From JBLHHI01 sp047614125 (GTDB taxonomy: Bacteria; Bacteroidota; Bacteroidia; NS11-12g; UBA9320): a DNA stretch of 59,049 nt. Shown piece after piece: positions 8,650 to 17,645 of the stretch. The notes below the pieces were generated by a model, which was given only the letters and a program-made list of their open reading frames with translations, had not been told where the DNA came from and did no database searches. The number at the start of each line of letters is the position of its first letter. Position 1 is the stretch's first letter. The stretch covers positions 1 to 59,049 of the forward strand of contig JBLHHI010000002.1 in the NCBI GenBank assembly GCA_047614125.1. Reading direction: 5' to 3'. Made by a program: the position numbers and the translations under genes.

Positions 8650-8810
8650 AACCTGAGTTCGATTAATCTTTTCAAATTCAGATTTGTATAGAACCCAAGT
8701 AGTAAGGCGAAAACAGGAAGGTTTATGTTTATAAACCGACTGATTTCAACGAAGCTAATAGGGTTTTATATACAAAAGTCCGCTTTACGCTTGTGAAAAG
8801 CGATTTTCAT
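8650..8810 (+). repeat. Partial copy of a MITE-like element (copy 1)
   Basis: The stretch begins with a 32-bp end (AACCTGAGTTCG..., 8650-8681) that matches the reverse complement of 32041-32072 at 31 of 32 positions. Similarity continues in patches to 8721 (AAGTAGT, then CGAAAACAGGA). Bases 8790-8810 are identical to the reverse complement of 31854-31874. The opposite terminal repeat is absent, so this copy is truncated, and its inner end runs into the pseudogene 8766-9107. Confidence 0.75.
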
Positions 8811-9107
8811 TATTGCGTTGGATGCGGAAATGGTATAATCTCCAATGTCTGTTCCATGTTGTGTTTCACAACCGGCGTAAGGCTTCCCATCTTTTAATGC
8901 GGTAAATTTTGCCACCGTGCTCGATGTATTTGCGCCAGTTGGGTCTGGATTGGATGTGATTTCAACAGCGGGATTGGTTGAATTTTAAAATACCGTCCAA
9001 GTCCAATCCGCGCAATTACCTGCTGATTCAAAATCGATGGGGGCTTTTTGTGCATTTCCTTGAAAAATAGAACAAGCTAAAAGGGTGCTTAGTAATTGTG
9101 CTTTCAT
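8766..9107 (-). pseudogene. Remnant of a secreted protein gene with an in-frame stop
   Basis: On the minus strand, ATG at 9107-9105 starts a signal peptide (MKAQLLSTLLACSIFQGNAQ) followed by PIDFESAGNCADWTWTVF. A TAA at 8985-8987 then interrupts the frame at codon 41. The same frame continues with NSTNPAVEITSNPDPTGANT, STVAKFTALKDGKPYAG and GDYTISASNA, ending at 8766-8768. The pattern (DFE start, W-T-V-F-x-N, NP..TGANTS, AKFTAL) resembles a carbohydrate-binding-like module frequent in Bacteroidota secreted proteins. In intact relatives a Glu codon would be expected where the TAA stands. The last 13 or so codons coincide with the repeat element, so insertion probably cut off the 3' end. Confidence 0.75.
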
Positions 9108-9218
9108 TCGTAAATTTTTATCGAACATGCAACTTGTTGTATATTTTACCATAAATGGGTTTGCAAAAAATGCTTTTCAAGTTATTCGATCAATTTGGTT
9201 ATGAGATCTCTGCTTTCA

Positions 9219-10631
9219 TTAAAGTCGAATTAATATCTCCTGGCTGTTGGAGAGTTTAACAACATAGGAGCCAACCGGTAATTCCGAAATATCAATGTGC
9301 TTGTTCCAACTGGTGCCTTCTTGAATGCTTCTGCCGAATAAATCAAAAATAACATAGGCCAATGGCTCGGTAGAATCTACATATAGCAATTGGCCACTGC
9401 ATGGGTTTGGATAGATGGTTCGTCTTTTTATCATTGAGTACTCAATGGCCGCAGACTTTAAAAGCTCATATGCCCCAACATCCATTACTCCAGAAACGAC
9501 TCTCGAATCAAATTTGGCAGTATCGACATATTGCTGAGTCGGAATCAAACTAAAGCCCAACGGTTTGTTGTTCACTTCAACACCATTGTCAATACACGGA
9601 CTGGTATTCGTTGGCCGATAATCAAAGTTTAGCACATCTTTTAAATATGCGTTGGAAGGGTCATCAGAAATAAAGTTGTTTGATGAATCCAACCAAATCG
9701 GACTGCCTAAAAGCAATCCTCCAGTCTTTGCGCCAATTAATACGTTGTTCTTTACTAACAAAGTATCGGTATCGGTGTGTACTTGGATAAAGCTGCCTTT
9801 TATTTTCTTGTTAACAAAGGTGTTGTTCACCACCCAAATATTATGAGGTTTGTTGTTCGACAAGCCCTCCAAGCCATAACCAAGTAAATTACTATTTGCT
9901 GAATTCTCACCTTGTTCAATGATGTTTCCAAGAATGATGGCCGTTCCACCGTTTGGCAAGTCAATGTTTCGACTGTCGACCGAATTGAGGCTTGCCAAAT
10001 AATTGTATCGAATGATGTTAACATGTGCTCTACTTTTTAGTTCGTGTCCTTCGGCTATGGCATCAGCTGTAAAATTATATTGAAAAAAAAGCGTATCAAT
10101 GTGATTAATGTAAACGTTGTGTTGGAATCCTGGGTTGGAGGGACTTCCATTTCCAGTAAATACAGAATGCTCAATGGTAACGTTGCATTGGGAATAATTG
10201 CCACCGAGTATGCCCATTTCATTGCCTATAAAAGTGCAGTATCGGATAGAGAGAGGGCACCCTTCTTGACGGATTCCAGCTCCATTTCGATCCGGAACCC
10301 GTGCATTGGCAAATTCAATGTTTTCCACCAAACAATTTGATCCACCCAAAACCAAAATGGCCTTTCCGTTTGATTTAGCCGCTAGGTTTGCTCCGGCTTC
10401 AAGTCGTGGTCGACCATTTACTCCCTTGATTACTAAGTTGTTCTGGCCTAAATATACCTGAGGATGAGTGATGTACGTTGCTGCCTCAATAAGGATCGTA
10501 TCACCGTCATCAACCAATCCTTGCACGGAACTCAAGGTTTTATAAACGCCATTGGGGTTTACGCTCAACGTGGTAGCATGAGCTGATTGAACGATGAATA
10601 TTGTACCTATTAAACGTATTAAAACTCGCAT
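9219..10631 (-). CDS. Secreted right-handed beta-helix protein with T9SS sorting domain
   Basis: ATG at 10631 starts a signal peptide (MRVLIRLIGTIFIVQSAHA), so the longer in-frame extension upstream is not used. The 470-residue protein is built of short beta-strand rungs, such as NLVIKGVNG, NCLVENIEF, LSIRYCTFIGN, VTIEHSVFTGN and VNIIRYNYL. This is the parallel beta-helix pattern of pectate-lyase-like and other polysaccharide-acting proteins. The last 75 residues or so form a type A T9SS sorting domain (RRTIYPNPCSGQLLYVD, ending QEILIRL). No catalytic residues could be assigned, so a lyase activity is not claimed. It probably binds or processes extracellular polysaccharide. Confidence 0.8.
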   Translation of the reverse strand: MRVLIRLIGTIFIVQSAHATTLSVNPNGVYKTLSSVQGLVDDGDTILIEAATYITHPQVYLGQNNLVIKGVNGRPRLEAGANLAAKSNGKAILVLGGSNCLVENIEFANARVPDRNGAGIRQEGCPLSIRYCTFIGNEMGILGGNYSQCNVTIEHSVFTGNGSPSNPGFQHNVYINHIDTLFFQYNFTADAIAEGHELKSRAHVNIIRYNYLASLNSVDSRNIDLPNGGTAIILGNIIEQGENSANSNLLGYGLEGLSNNKPHNIWVVNNTFVNKKIKGSFIQVHTDTDTLLVKNNVLIGAKTGGLLLGSPIWLDSSNNFISDDPSNAYLKDVLNFDYRPTNTSPCIDNGVEVNNKPLGFSLIPTQQYVDTAKFDSRVVSGVMDVGAYELLKSAAIEYSMIKRRTIYPNPCSGQLLYVDSTEPLAYVIFDLFGRSIQEGTSWNKHIDISELPVGSYVVKLSNSQEILIRL

Positions 10632-10898
10632 ATGAATAAAATTTATCAAAGATAAGGGTTTGTTTAAAGCCACAATTACGGGTTTGTACCCATTTGAAAT
10701 AATTCGACACAATAATCACAAAGCATCCTCAAATATTCTTCAACTCACCTACGCCACGATTCCTTCAACTTCAACCAGCCTACGCAAGCTACAGCCTGCG
10801 GCGTACAGGTTCGGCTGGCGCGGCTTTAACTTAAAAAGGATTACTCCGTGATCCTCTTTAAGCCGTGAATGGAATCAAAAGTTGCGCTGTCGCGCCTC
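10632..10898. other. Intergenic region with imperfect inverted repeats, no gene
   Basis: This lies between the beta-helix gene and the tRNA terminator. It contains an imperfect hairpin with arms at 10822-10841 and 10851-10864 (GGCTT...AAGGAT and ATCCTCTTTAAGCC) and a GC-richer patch at 10775-10825. No coding frame with recognisable content was seen. Confidence 0.5.
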
Positions 10899-10956
10899 GG
10901 GCTTTTTTTGACCCAAAAACTCAAGCAAGCTTGGTTTTTGGTCACAAAAAAAGCCC
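10899..10956. repeat. Long imperfect hairpin
   Basis: GGGCTTTTTTT at 10899-10909 pairs exactly with AAAAAAAGCCC at 10946-10956. Additional pairing occurs inside (CCAAAAAC with GTTTTTGG-like sequence), leaving a short loop near TCAAGCAAGC. The right arm overlaps the tRNA terminator, so the two structures exclude each other. Confidence 0.6.
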
Positions 10957-10977
10957 GGCACTTCGTGCCGAGCTTTT
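10946..10977 (-). terminator. Rho-independent terminator of the tRNA gene
   Basis: Read on the minus strand, GCTCGGCAC-GAA-GTGCCGGGC forms a 9-bp stem with one G-U pair, followed by seven T. It lies 11 nt after the 3' end of tRNA-Arg. Confidence 0.85.
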
Positions 10978-10987
10978 GATCATCAAG

Positions 10988-11061
10988 TGCACCCGAGAGG
11001 GTTCGAACCTCTAACCACCAGAGCCGAAATCTGGTATTCTATCCAGTTGAACTACGGGTGC
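10988..11061 (-). tRNA. tRNA-Arg (anticodon TCG)
   Basis: The minus strand folds into a cloverleaf. The acceptor GCACCCG (11061-11055) pairs with CGGGTGC (10995-10989), with A as discriminator. The anticodon stem CCAGA/TCTGG encloses the loop TTTCGGC, giving anticodon TCG, which reads CGA. The T arm is AGAGG-TTCGAAC-CCTCT. CCA is not encoded. A terminator follows directly downstream. Confidence 0.95.
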
Positions 11062-11110
11062 TTTTTTGCAGCCGCGAATATACACGTAACTTTATTTTAC
11101 TAAAGTTCTT

Positions 11111-12493
11111 TTAATCAAAAATCTTACCCGGATTCATAATGCCGTTTGGATCAAAAACGGCCTTAATTCCTCTAAACAAAGTAAAATGAGCATCTTTCAT
11201 TACTTCGTTCATAAAACCTTTTTGCACATAGCCAATGCCATGTTCACCGCTAATGGTTCCACCCAAACGCTTACACAGCTGAAATATCTTGCGTATGCCT
11301 TGATCCAAATGTTCCCCGTTCCAAGCTTCATCCGACATATTGTTCTTCAAAATGTTCACATGCAAATTACCATCTCCGGCGTGTCCATAACAAACCGACT
11401 CAAAACCATACTCTGCTCCTATTTCCTTAACTCCAGCCATTAGCTCGGGCAGAGAAGCTCTTTTTACTACCGTATCTTCTTCTTTGTAAATGGAATGCGC
11501 CTTAACAATTTCACCAATGCTTTTGCGAAGTTTCCACCAGCTTTCCTTTTGTGCCGAAGTATCTCCAAAACGTACATCCAAAACATTATAATCTTCTAAA
11601 ATGCCGTTAATGAGCTCAGCATCAGCGAACAATAAATCCATATTGTTGCCATCTAATTCTATTAATAAGCTGGCTTCCGAATCAATTGGCATTGGATGTG
11701 GAAGGTTGAGCATTTCAGCCGCCAACTCAATTCCTTTGCGTTCCATGAGCTCGAGTCCTGAAGGTACTACCCCACTTTTCATCACTTCCGATACTGCCTT
11801 GCATGCATCGATGGCGTTCGAAAAGCTGGCCCAAAGCAGTACATCACATTTGGGCTTTGCAATCAACTTAACCACAATCTTAGTTATAACACCCAACGTC
11901 CCCTCACTCCCAATCATTAGATGCGTGAGACTGTATCCTGTCGAATTTTTCAGTGTATCAGAGCCCGTCCAAATTACCTCACCATTTGGCAAAACCACTT
12001 CTAGATTTAATATGTAGTCTCTTGTTACTCCATATTTTACGGCTTTGGGTCCACCACTGTTATGTGCAACATTTCCACCCAAAAAACAAGAGCCTCTGCT
12101 GGCTGGGTCTGGAGGATAAAACAAGCCCAGAAGCTCCACCTCATTGCGGAATACTTCGTTTATTACTCCAGGTTCCACAACTGCTTGAAGATTATCAACG
12201 TCAACTTTTAAGATTTTATCAAAGGCTTCCATACTCAATGAAATGCCTCCAGAAATGGGCAAACAAGCTCCGCTCAACCCGGTACCTGCACCTCTTGGAC
12301 TGACTGGTATTTTGTTTGCGTTGCAAAATTTGAGAATGCTGGAAACATCTTGAACCGATTTGGGTATTACAACCACGTCGGGCTTGAAAATCAAATCTTC
12401 CGTTTGATCCTGCCCATATTTAAGCAGCGAAGCATCGTCCTCATAAATGAGGTCTCGGTCGATAATAGCAGAAAGCTGAGTTTTTAGATTCAA
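11111..12493 (-). CDS. FAD-linked oxidase, glycolate oxidase GlcD / D-lactate dehydrogenase type
   Basis: This 460-residue flavoenzyme oxidises a 2-hydroxy acid such as D-lactate or glycolate to the 2-oxo acid. The N-terminal FAD-binding PCMH domain is seen as a long stretch from VVVIPKSVQDVSSILKF through SPRGAGTGLSG (about 60-70) to GCFLGGNVAHNSGG-like and GSEGTLGVITK segments. The C-terminal FAD-oxidase domain contains YGHAGDGNLHVNIL (about 372-385) and SGEHGIGYVQKGF (about 420), and ends MNPGKIFD. Length and motifs are normal for the family. It stands alone and diverges from the peptidase gene at 12572 across a 78-bp gap. Without iron-sulfur partner genes nearby, a stand-alone D-lactate dehydrogenase is more likely than the GlcDEF complex. 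Confidence 0.9.
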   Translation of the reverse strand: MNLKTQLSAIIDRDLIYEDDASLLKYGQDQTEDLIFKPDVVVIPKSVQDVSSILKFCNANKIPVSPRGAGTGLSGACLPISGGISLSMEAFDKILKVDVDNLQAVVEPGVINEVFRNEVELLGLFYPPDPASRGSCFLGGNVAHNSGGPKAVKYGVTRDYILNLEVVLPNGEVIWTGSDTLKNSTGYSLTHLMIGSEGTLGVITKIVVKLIAKPKCDVLLWASFSNAIDACKAVSEVMKSGVVPSGLELMERKGIELAAEMLNLPHPMPIDSEASLLIELDGNNMDLLFADAELINGILEDYNVLDVRFGDTSAQKESWWKLRKSIGEIVKAHSIYKEEDTVVKRASLPELMAGVKEIGAEYGFESVCYGHAGDGNLHVNILKNNMSDEAWNGEHLDQGIRKIFQLCKRLGGTISGEHGIGYVQKGFMNEVMKDAHFTLFRGIKAVFDPNGIMNPGKIFD

Positions 12494-12571
12494 AGTGATT
12501 GTACTTTAGACCAACGAAGTAATGAAAGATGGCCAACATTTTTCTTATTATTGAAGCGAAATTTGAAATCA

Positions 12572-14758
12572 ATGAAAAAAGTATATACATTATCAATTTT
12601 ACTCCTGACTTCATGCATGGCATTTGCCGATGCACGTGTACATATTAGTTTGGAAGATATTTGGAGCAAAAGAATCTTTAATCCAACAACCATAAGTGGT
12701 TTTACCAACTTAAACGACGGAACGAGCTACTGCAAGTTGGAACAGGATGAAAACAAAAATTCAGTAGTTAATATCTATAACTATGCTTCGGGCGAAAAAA
12801 CGGGTTTGCTTATTGATGGAGCTGCCATTGCCAAAATAAATGGATTCAAGAGTTTTGGATTCGGTTCTTTCGAGCTGTCAGCCGATGAACAAGTCGCAAT
12901 TATTCCCACAGCCGTTGAAGGCATTTATCGGCACTCAACCCGATCGTTGGTATACATTTGGGATCGCAAAACCAACAAGCTCACCTTGATAGATAAAGAC
13001 AAAGTGATGTATGCAACCTTAAACAAACATGCTACACACATCGCATATGTTAAAGCTAACAACCTCTATATAAGAAACTTAGTTAAAGGAAAAACCAAAC
13101 AAGTCACCAAGGATGGGAAGCATGGCTCCATTATCAATGGGGGAGTTGACTGGGTATATGAAGAAGAATTTTCGATGAGCAGAGGTTTTGAATGGAATGA
13201 GGATGGGACTAAAATTGCCTATTACCGATTTGATGAAACACGCGTAAAAATGTGGGACATGGAAATCTTTGGACAGCTGTACCCGTTTCACGATCAGTTT
13301 AAATATCCAAAAGCTGGAGAGCAGAATTCGGTTGTTGATGTGTACATCTGTGATTTGAAAGGAAAGAGCAAGAAGTTAGAATTGGGTTCAGAAAACGACC
13401 AATACTTGCCTAGAATTAAATGGACTAAAGATCCAAATTCGTTATCGGTACAACGTCTCAACCGATTGCAAAACCACCTTGAGTTACTCATTGTGGATGC
13501 CAGTTCTGGAAAATCGTTTGTTAGTTTGGATGAGCGCAACAACTACTATATTGATATTACCGATGATTTTATTTTTCTTGAAGATAAGCGACATTTTATC
13601 ATAAAAAGTGAACGCGAAGGATATTGGCATTTGTATATGCATAAGATTGAAGGCCCATTGGTATTCGAAATAACTCGAGGCAATTTCGAAGTTGACAAGT
13701 TGCTAGGCGTGGATGAGAAGAATCAAAAAGTGTATTTCACCTCAACCGAAAAATCGTCCATTGAAAGACATATTTACATGGCGGATATAGACGGTCGAAA
13801 CCGAAAGAGGATTACTAATAAAAATGGCAATCACGATGCGGTTTTTAGCAAGGACTTTTCTTTGTTTTTACACACATACTCCACTGTTAATGAGTCTCTT
13901 AGATACACTATCAACGACAATACGGGCAAAGAAGTGCGCGTTATTGAAGACAATGCTGTTTTTAACAAAACATTGAGTCGGTACATAATGGGGGCCTTAG
14001 AATTTGAGAAAATAAAAGTTTCGACAGGTTCTGAGTTAAATGCCTATACCATTAAGCCCGCTAACTTCGACAGCAGTAAAACCTATCCTCTTTTAATGTT
14101 TGTTTACGGTGGTCCCGGTTCGCAACAGGTAGAAGACAAGTTTTTATGGAGCAATTATTTTTGGCATCAAATGCTGGCAAATCGGCACGGCTACATCATA
14201 GCATGTGTTGATAACCGAGGCACTGGTGGTAGAGGTGAAGAGTTCAAAAAATCAACATATTTGAAATTGGGTAAGTACGAAACGGAAGATCAAATTGCAG
14301 CTGCTCAATATTTTGGAAACTTGCCGTACATAGATGTAAGCAGAATTGGCATTTGGGGTTGGAGCTATGGTGGCTATATGAGCAGTTTGTGTATTGCTAA
14401 AGGAAATGAGACCTTTAAGATGGCTATTGCCGTTGCACCAGTTACCAACTGGCGTTATTACGACAACATTTATACGGAGCGATTCATGCGTACCCCTGCA
14501 GAAAATGCTGGTGGGTATGATGATAATTCTCCCATTAATCATGTTGATAAAATTAAAGGTAATTACCTGATTGTTCACGGATTAGCAGATGATAACGTTC
14601 ATTTCCAAAATACGGCTGAGATGATTAACAGCATGGTTAACAACAACGTCTCCTTTGATTCTGAAATCTATCCAAACAAAAACCACGGAATTTATGGTGG
14701 CAACACTCGATTGCACTTGTTTACCAAGATGACGAATTACATTTTGGAGAATTTGTAA
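12572..14758 (+). CDS. S9B family peptidase (dipeptidyl peptidase IV)
   Basis: The start is ATG 12572 at the signal peptide MKKVYTLSILLLTSCMAFADA, not the TTG at 12551. The 728-residue protein has an N-terminal eight-bladed beta-propeller (about 30-480), including the DPP4-type glutamate pair in DWVYEEEF, and a C-terminal alpha/beta hydrolase domain. The nucleophile is Ser598 in GWSYGGY. The acid lies in HGLADDNVHFQ and the histidine in NKNHGIYGG near the end. It removes X-Pro or X-Ala dipeptides from the N-terminus of peptides in the periplasm. The next gene is a di/tripeptide transporter only 46 bp downstream, so the pair probably releases and imports dipeptides. Confidence 0.93.
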   Translation: MKKVYTLSILLLTSCMAFADARVHISLEDIWSKRIFNPTTISGFTNLNDGTSYCKLEQDENKNSVVNIYNYASGEKTGLLIDGAAIAKINGFKSFGFGSFELSADEQVAIIPTAVEGIYRHSTRSLVYIWDRKTNKLTLIDKDKVMYATLNKHATHIAYVKANNLYIRNLVKGKTKQVTKDGKHGSIINGGVDWVYEEEFSMSRGFEWNEDGTKIAYYRFDETRVKMWDMEIFGQLYPFHDQFKYPKAGEQNSVVDVYICDLKGKSKKLELGSENDQYLPRIKWTKDPNSLSVQRLNRLQNHLELLIVDASSGKSFVSLDERNNYYIDITDDFIFLEDKRHFIIKSEREGYWHLYMHKIEGPLVFEITRGNFEVDKLLGVDEKNQKVYFTSTEKSSIERHIYMADIDGRNRKRITNKNGNHDAVFSKDFSLFLHTYSTVNESLRYTINDNTGKEVRVIEDNAVFNKTLSRYIMGALEFEKIKVSTGSELNAYTIKPANFDSSKTYPLLMFVYGGPGSQQVEDKFLWSNYFWHQMLANRHGYIIACVDNRGTGGRGEEFKKSTYLKLGKYETEDQIAAAQYFGNLPYIDVSRIGIWGWSYGGYMSSLCIAKGNETFKMAIAVAPVTNWRYYDNIYTERFMRTPAENAGGYDDNSPINHVDKIKGNYLIVHGLADDNVHFQNTAEMINSMVNNNVSFDSEIYPNKNHGIYGGNTRLHLFTKMTNYILENL

Positions 14759-14770
14759 CCAATTTTTTCA

Positions 14771-14778
14771 TATTTTCG
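14771..14778 (+). promoter_or_regulatory. Possible -7 box before the peptide transporter
   Basis: TATTTTCG fits the TAnnTTTG consensus at seven of eight positions if C is allowed for T. It lies 27 bp before the ATG at 14805. TTG at 14753-14755 is somewhat close for a -33 element. The case for a promoter is weak, and the gene may be co-transcribed with the peptidase instead. Confidence 0.2.
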
Positions 14779-14804
14779 ACCCACATTTTTTTTAAGAAAT
14801 ATTT

Positions 14805-16751
14805 ATGAGTAGTTCAAAACACCCTAAAGGCTTATACGTCCTGTTTATTACAGAGATGTGGGAACGCTTTAGCTATTATGGCATGCGAGCCATCTTTATT
14901 CTCTACATGACCAAGGCTTTGTTGTTCGACAAAGAACTTGCAGCCTTCTTATATGGGAACTATACGAGCTTGGTGTATCTCACACCGCTTATTGGTGGGT
15001 ACGTTGCCGATCGTTACTGGGGGAACCGAAAATCGATATTTTGGGGAGGTATATTAATGGCCCTTGGGCAATTTCTTCTTTTCTTTAGTGCATTGAACTA
15101 TACCCAAATTGCAGAAAATCCAGAAACGTTGAGCATGGCCAAAATGGCCTTTTATGCTGGACTGGGCTTCTTGATTTTTGGTAATGGTTTCTTTAAACCC
15201 AATATTTCAACAATGGTTGGACAACTCTATCCAAAAGGGGATACGCGGCTGGACAGTGCCATGACCATTTTCTATATGGGAATAAACCTTGGGGCCTTTA
15301 TAGCACCGCTGGTTGCAGGTGGTTTTGGCGATACTGGTTGTCCCGAAGATTTTAAATGGGGTTTCTTAGCCTCTGCTATAGGGATGATCATTTCCATTGT
15401 TTTCTTTGAACTCTTTAAGAACAAATACATTGTTACTCATGAAGGAGAACCAGTTGGTATGGCTCCAACCAAAGCCGAAGTGGTTAAGATGACTACCGAT
15501 GGAAACATCGATACTCCTGAGGAGGTGAAGAAAGGCTTCGACATAGTAGAATTACTTAAATACCTTGGCCTATTCGCCATACTTTTTACCGGATTCTATT
15601 TCTGGCTCCAGGACATCGTAGGAGCAGTGCTTTACTCTTTGGTAATCGTAGCACCGCTTAGCATAATTATGGATAAGTCGCTATCACGTATTGAAAAGGA
15701 ACGAATTGGCGTAATTTACATATGTGCTGGCTTTGTGATCTTTTTCTGGTCGGCTTTCGAACAAGCTGGTGCCTCCCTTACCTTTTTTGCAGACGAGCAA
15801 ACCAATAGAGACATAGGTGGATGGACGATGCCGGCATCATTCTTTCAATCGTTTAATGCTTTGTTCATCGTGGTCTTTGCCCCTATAATGGCTTGGTTAT
15901 GGACGTATTTAGATAAAAAAGGAAAAGAGCCTGCTTCCCCTTATAAACAGGCCATGGGTCTTTTCTTGCTTGCACTTGGTTACTTATTTATAGCCTTTTT
16001 TGTTAAGGGCATTGACCCAAATTCGAAGGTTACGATGTTTGCATTAATTGGCTTATACTGGTTACATACCATGGGCGAATTATCACTATCGCCAATTGGT
16101 TTGTCGATGGTAGTTAAGCTTTCGCCGGTTAAGTTTACCAGTCTTTTAATGGGCGTTTGGTTTTTATCTATGGCCACAAGTAATAAACTCGCAGGAGTAT
16201 TGAGTGGTTTGTACCCTGAAGATCAATCCAAAGAATTGGTCGCCAGCTTTGATGTTGCCCAACTCCCCGATTCCGTTTCGTGGTATTCGAATGCGGTATC
16301 TGAAGTAACCGAACAAAACTGGGAGGTTGAAACTCAAAAGGTTTTGAAAGAAGGTGACAAAGATTCGTCAATGGTTATTTCGAAATTTGCGTTGAGCCCA
16401 GAGTCGAGTGATTTTCCGGATTTAAAAGCGAAACGAATTTTAATCTCTTCAAAATTCTTTGTTGAAGCATCTGCTGATGAGGCCAAGGTTTGTAATGCAA
16501 CTGTTGCTGCAGATCGATTCTTATATGGAGCAAATGGGGCTAAAAACGAGTTTTACCTCATTAAAGAAGGAAAGAAGAAAACAGTGATGGAGGTTTGGAA
16601 CTTAAAACCAGAACGACCCACTTTCTTGGGTAAATCAATTGAAACCTTGTACGATTTCTTTATGATATTCGTAGGAATGGCAGGAGCCGCTTCGGTAATA
16701 TTGTTCTTGTTAAGCAAGAAACTAGTTCGAATGATGAACGGAGTTCGGTAA
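14805..16751 (+). CDS. POT/PTR family proton-dependent oligopeptide transporter
   Basis: This inner-membrane symporter of di- and tripeptides has 648 residues. The family signatures are FITEMWERFSYYGMRAIFIL (residues 14-33, the ExxERFxYY proton motif), GGYVADRYWGNRKSI and FYMGINLGAFIAP, together with about 12-14 hydrophobic helices. A soluble insertion sits before the last helix (about 470-610: QLPDSVSWYSNAV through VWNLKPERPTFLG). Bacteroidota members are often longer than the roughly 500 residues of E. coli DtpA, so this extension is probably lineage-specific and not a fusion. Its position after a dipeptidyl peptidase supports peptide uptake. A strong terminator follows at 16787. Confidence 0.92.
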   Translation: MSSSKHPKGLYVLFITEMWERFSYYGMRAIFILYMTKALLFDKELAAFLYGNYTSLVYLTPLIGGYVADRYWGNRKSIFWGGILMALGQFLLFFSALNYTQIAENPETLSMAKMAFYAGLGFLIFGNGFFKPNISTMVGQLYPKGDTRLDSAMTIFYMGINLGAFIAPLVAGGFGDTGCPEDFKWGFLASAIGMIISIVFFELFKNKYIVTHEGEPVGMAPTKAEVVKMTTDGNIDTPEEVKKGFDIVELLKYLGLFAILFTGFYFWLQDIVGAVLYSLVIVAPLSIIMDKSLSRIEKERIGVIYICAGFVIFFWSAFEQAGASLTFFADEQTNRDIGGWTMPASFFQSFNALFIVVFAPIMAWLWTYLDKKGKEPASPYKQAMGLFLLALGYLFIAFFVKGIDPNSKVTMFALIGLYWLHTMGELSLSPIGLSMVVKLSPVKFTSLLMGVWFLSMATSNKLAGVLSGLYPEDQSKELVASFDVAQLPDSVSWYSNAVSEVTEQNWEVETQKVLKEGDKDSSMVISKFALSPESSDFPDLKAKRILISSKFFVEASADEAKVCNATVAADRFLYGANGAKNEFYLIKEGKKKTVMEVWNLKPERPTFLGKSIETLYDFFMIFVGMAGAASVILFLLSKKLVRMMNGVR

Positions 16752-16786
16752 TTCTATCGTAATAATAATCAAGGTCTAATATTTTT

Positions 16787-16824
16787 AAAAAGTCCGAGTA
16801 TTTTAATTAATACTCGGACTTTTT
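16787..16824. terminator. Strong Rho-independent terminator
   Basis: A perfect 16-bp stem (AAAAAGTCCGAGTATT at 16787-16802 and its complement at 16809-16824) has a TTAATT loop. The A and T runs at each side make it bidirectional. It separates the transporter from the polysaccharide locus. Confidence 0.92.
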
Positions 16825-16850
16825 ATTGAAAATAATATAGGTATGTTAAA

Positions 16851-17645
16851 TTGGTAACGTTAAATTTGTCCTCACAAAAATTAGAAGAGAGAAAAGTGCG
16901 AATTGGACCCATTCTGATCTTATTATTTGCGGTGGTTTTATCTGGCTGTGGTAGTAAATTTATTTATTTCCAACAAAAAGAAACAAGCAAAAATACCTTC
17001 CAAAACATTGAGGTTACCCCTAAAGCGGATGTACGATTGCACATCATTACTGAAGGTGACGTAATTAAACTAAACGTTCACAGTTATGACGCTTCGGTAA
17101 CCGAAGAATTTAACGCTGTAGTTAGTAGTGGCGACAATATAACAGGGTATCAGGTAAACGGAACTGGCCAACTATTTCTTCCCTACATCGGCGGTCTTAA
17201 AGTAAAAGATTTAACCATTGAACAAGCGGAGGATTTGATTAGAGATACCTTATCAACCTATCTTGTAAACGTTAAGGTTGCCTTAGAACTCACGGCCTTT
17301 GAAATTAAGGTTCTTGGAGAAGTTGCAAAACCTGGAATTATTTTAGTACCCTTCGATCACGGTACCATTTTAGATGCCATTGCCTTATGTGGTGATGTAA
17401 CCTTCAACGGAAATCCAATAAACGTAAAACTCATCCGCGAAACCGATGGGAAAACAGAAAATCACTTCTTAGATTTAACAGATGTAGATATTTTTCGAAG
17501 CCCATACTACCAACTAAAGAGCAAAGATATACTCTATGTTGAAACGTTGAAGAGACAAATTGTTCGTGAGAATCTAACATTCATAAGCATATTTTCTTCA
17601 CTCTTGAGCACAGCGACCATAATAATAACCCTGAGCCGGAGATGA
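16851..17645 (+). CDS. Wza-like polysaccharide export outer-membrane lipoprotein
   Basis: This is the outer-membrane export channel component for surface polysaccharide. The TTG at 16851 gives 264 residues with a long N-terminus. A GTG at 16896 would give a short, ideal lipoprotein signal (MRIGPILILLFAVVLSGC) and is an equally good start. The lipobox is LSGC. A Poly_export/PES domain (ITEGDVIKLNVHSYD through LFLPYIGGLKVKDLTIEQAE) is followed by an SLBB domain (IKVLGEVAKPGIILVP). A C-terminal hydrophobic segment (TFISIFSSLLSTATIIITL) may be the membrane helix that closes this short Wza type. Its last bases overlap the Wzc gene (ATGA). It is the first gene of the long + strand locus. Confidence 0.9.
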   Translation: MVTLNLSSQKLEERKVRIGPILILLFAVVLSGCGSKFIYFQQKETSKNTFQNIEVTPKADVRLHIITEGDVIKLNVHSYDASVTEEFNAVVSSGDNITGYQVNGTGQLFLPYIGGLKVKDLTIEQAEDLIRDTLSTYLVNVKVALELTAFEIKVLGEVAKPGIILVPFDHGTILDAIALCGDVTFNGNPINVKLIRETDGKTENHFLDLTDVDIFRSPYYQLKSKDILYVETLKRQIVRENLTFISIFSSLLSTATIIITLSRR

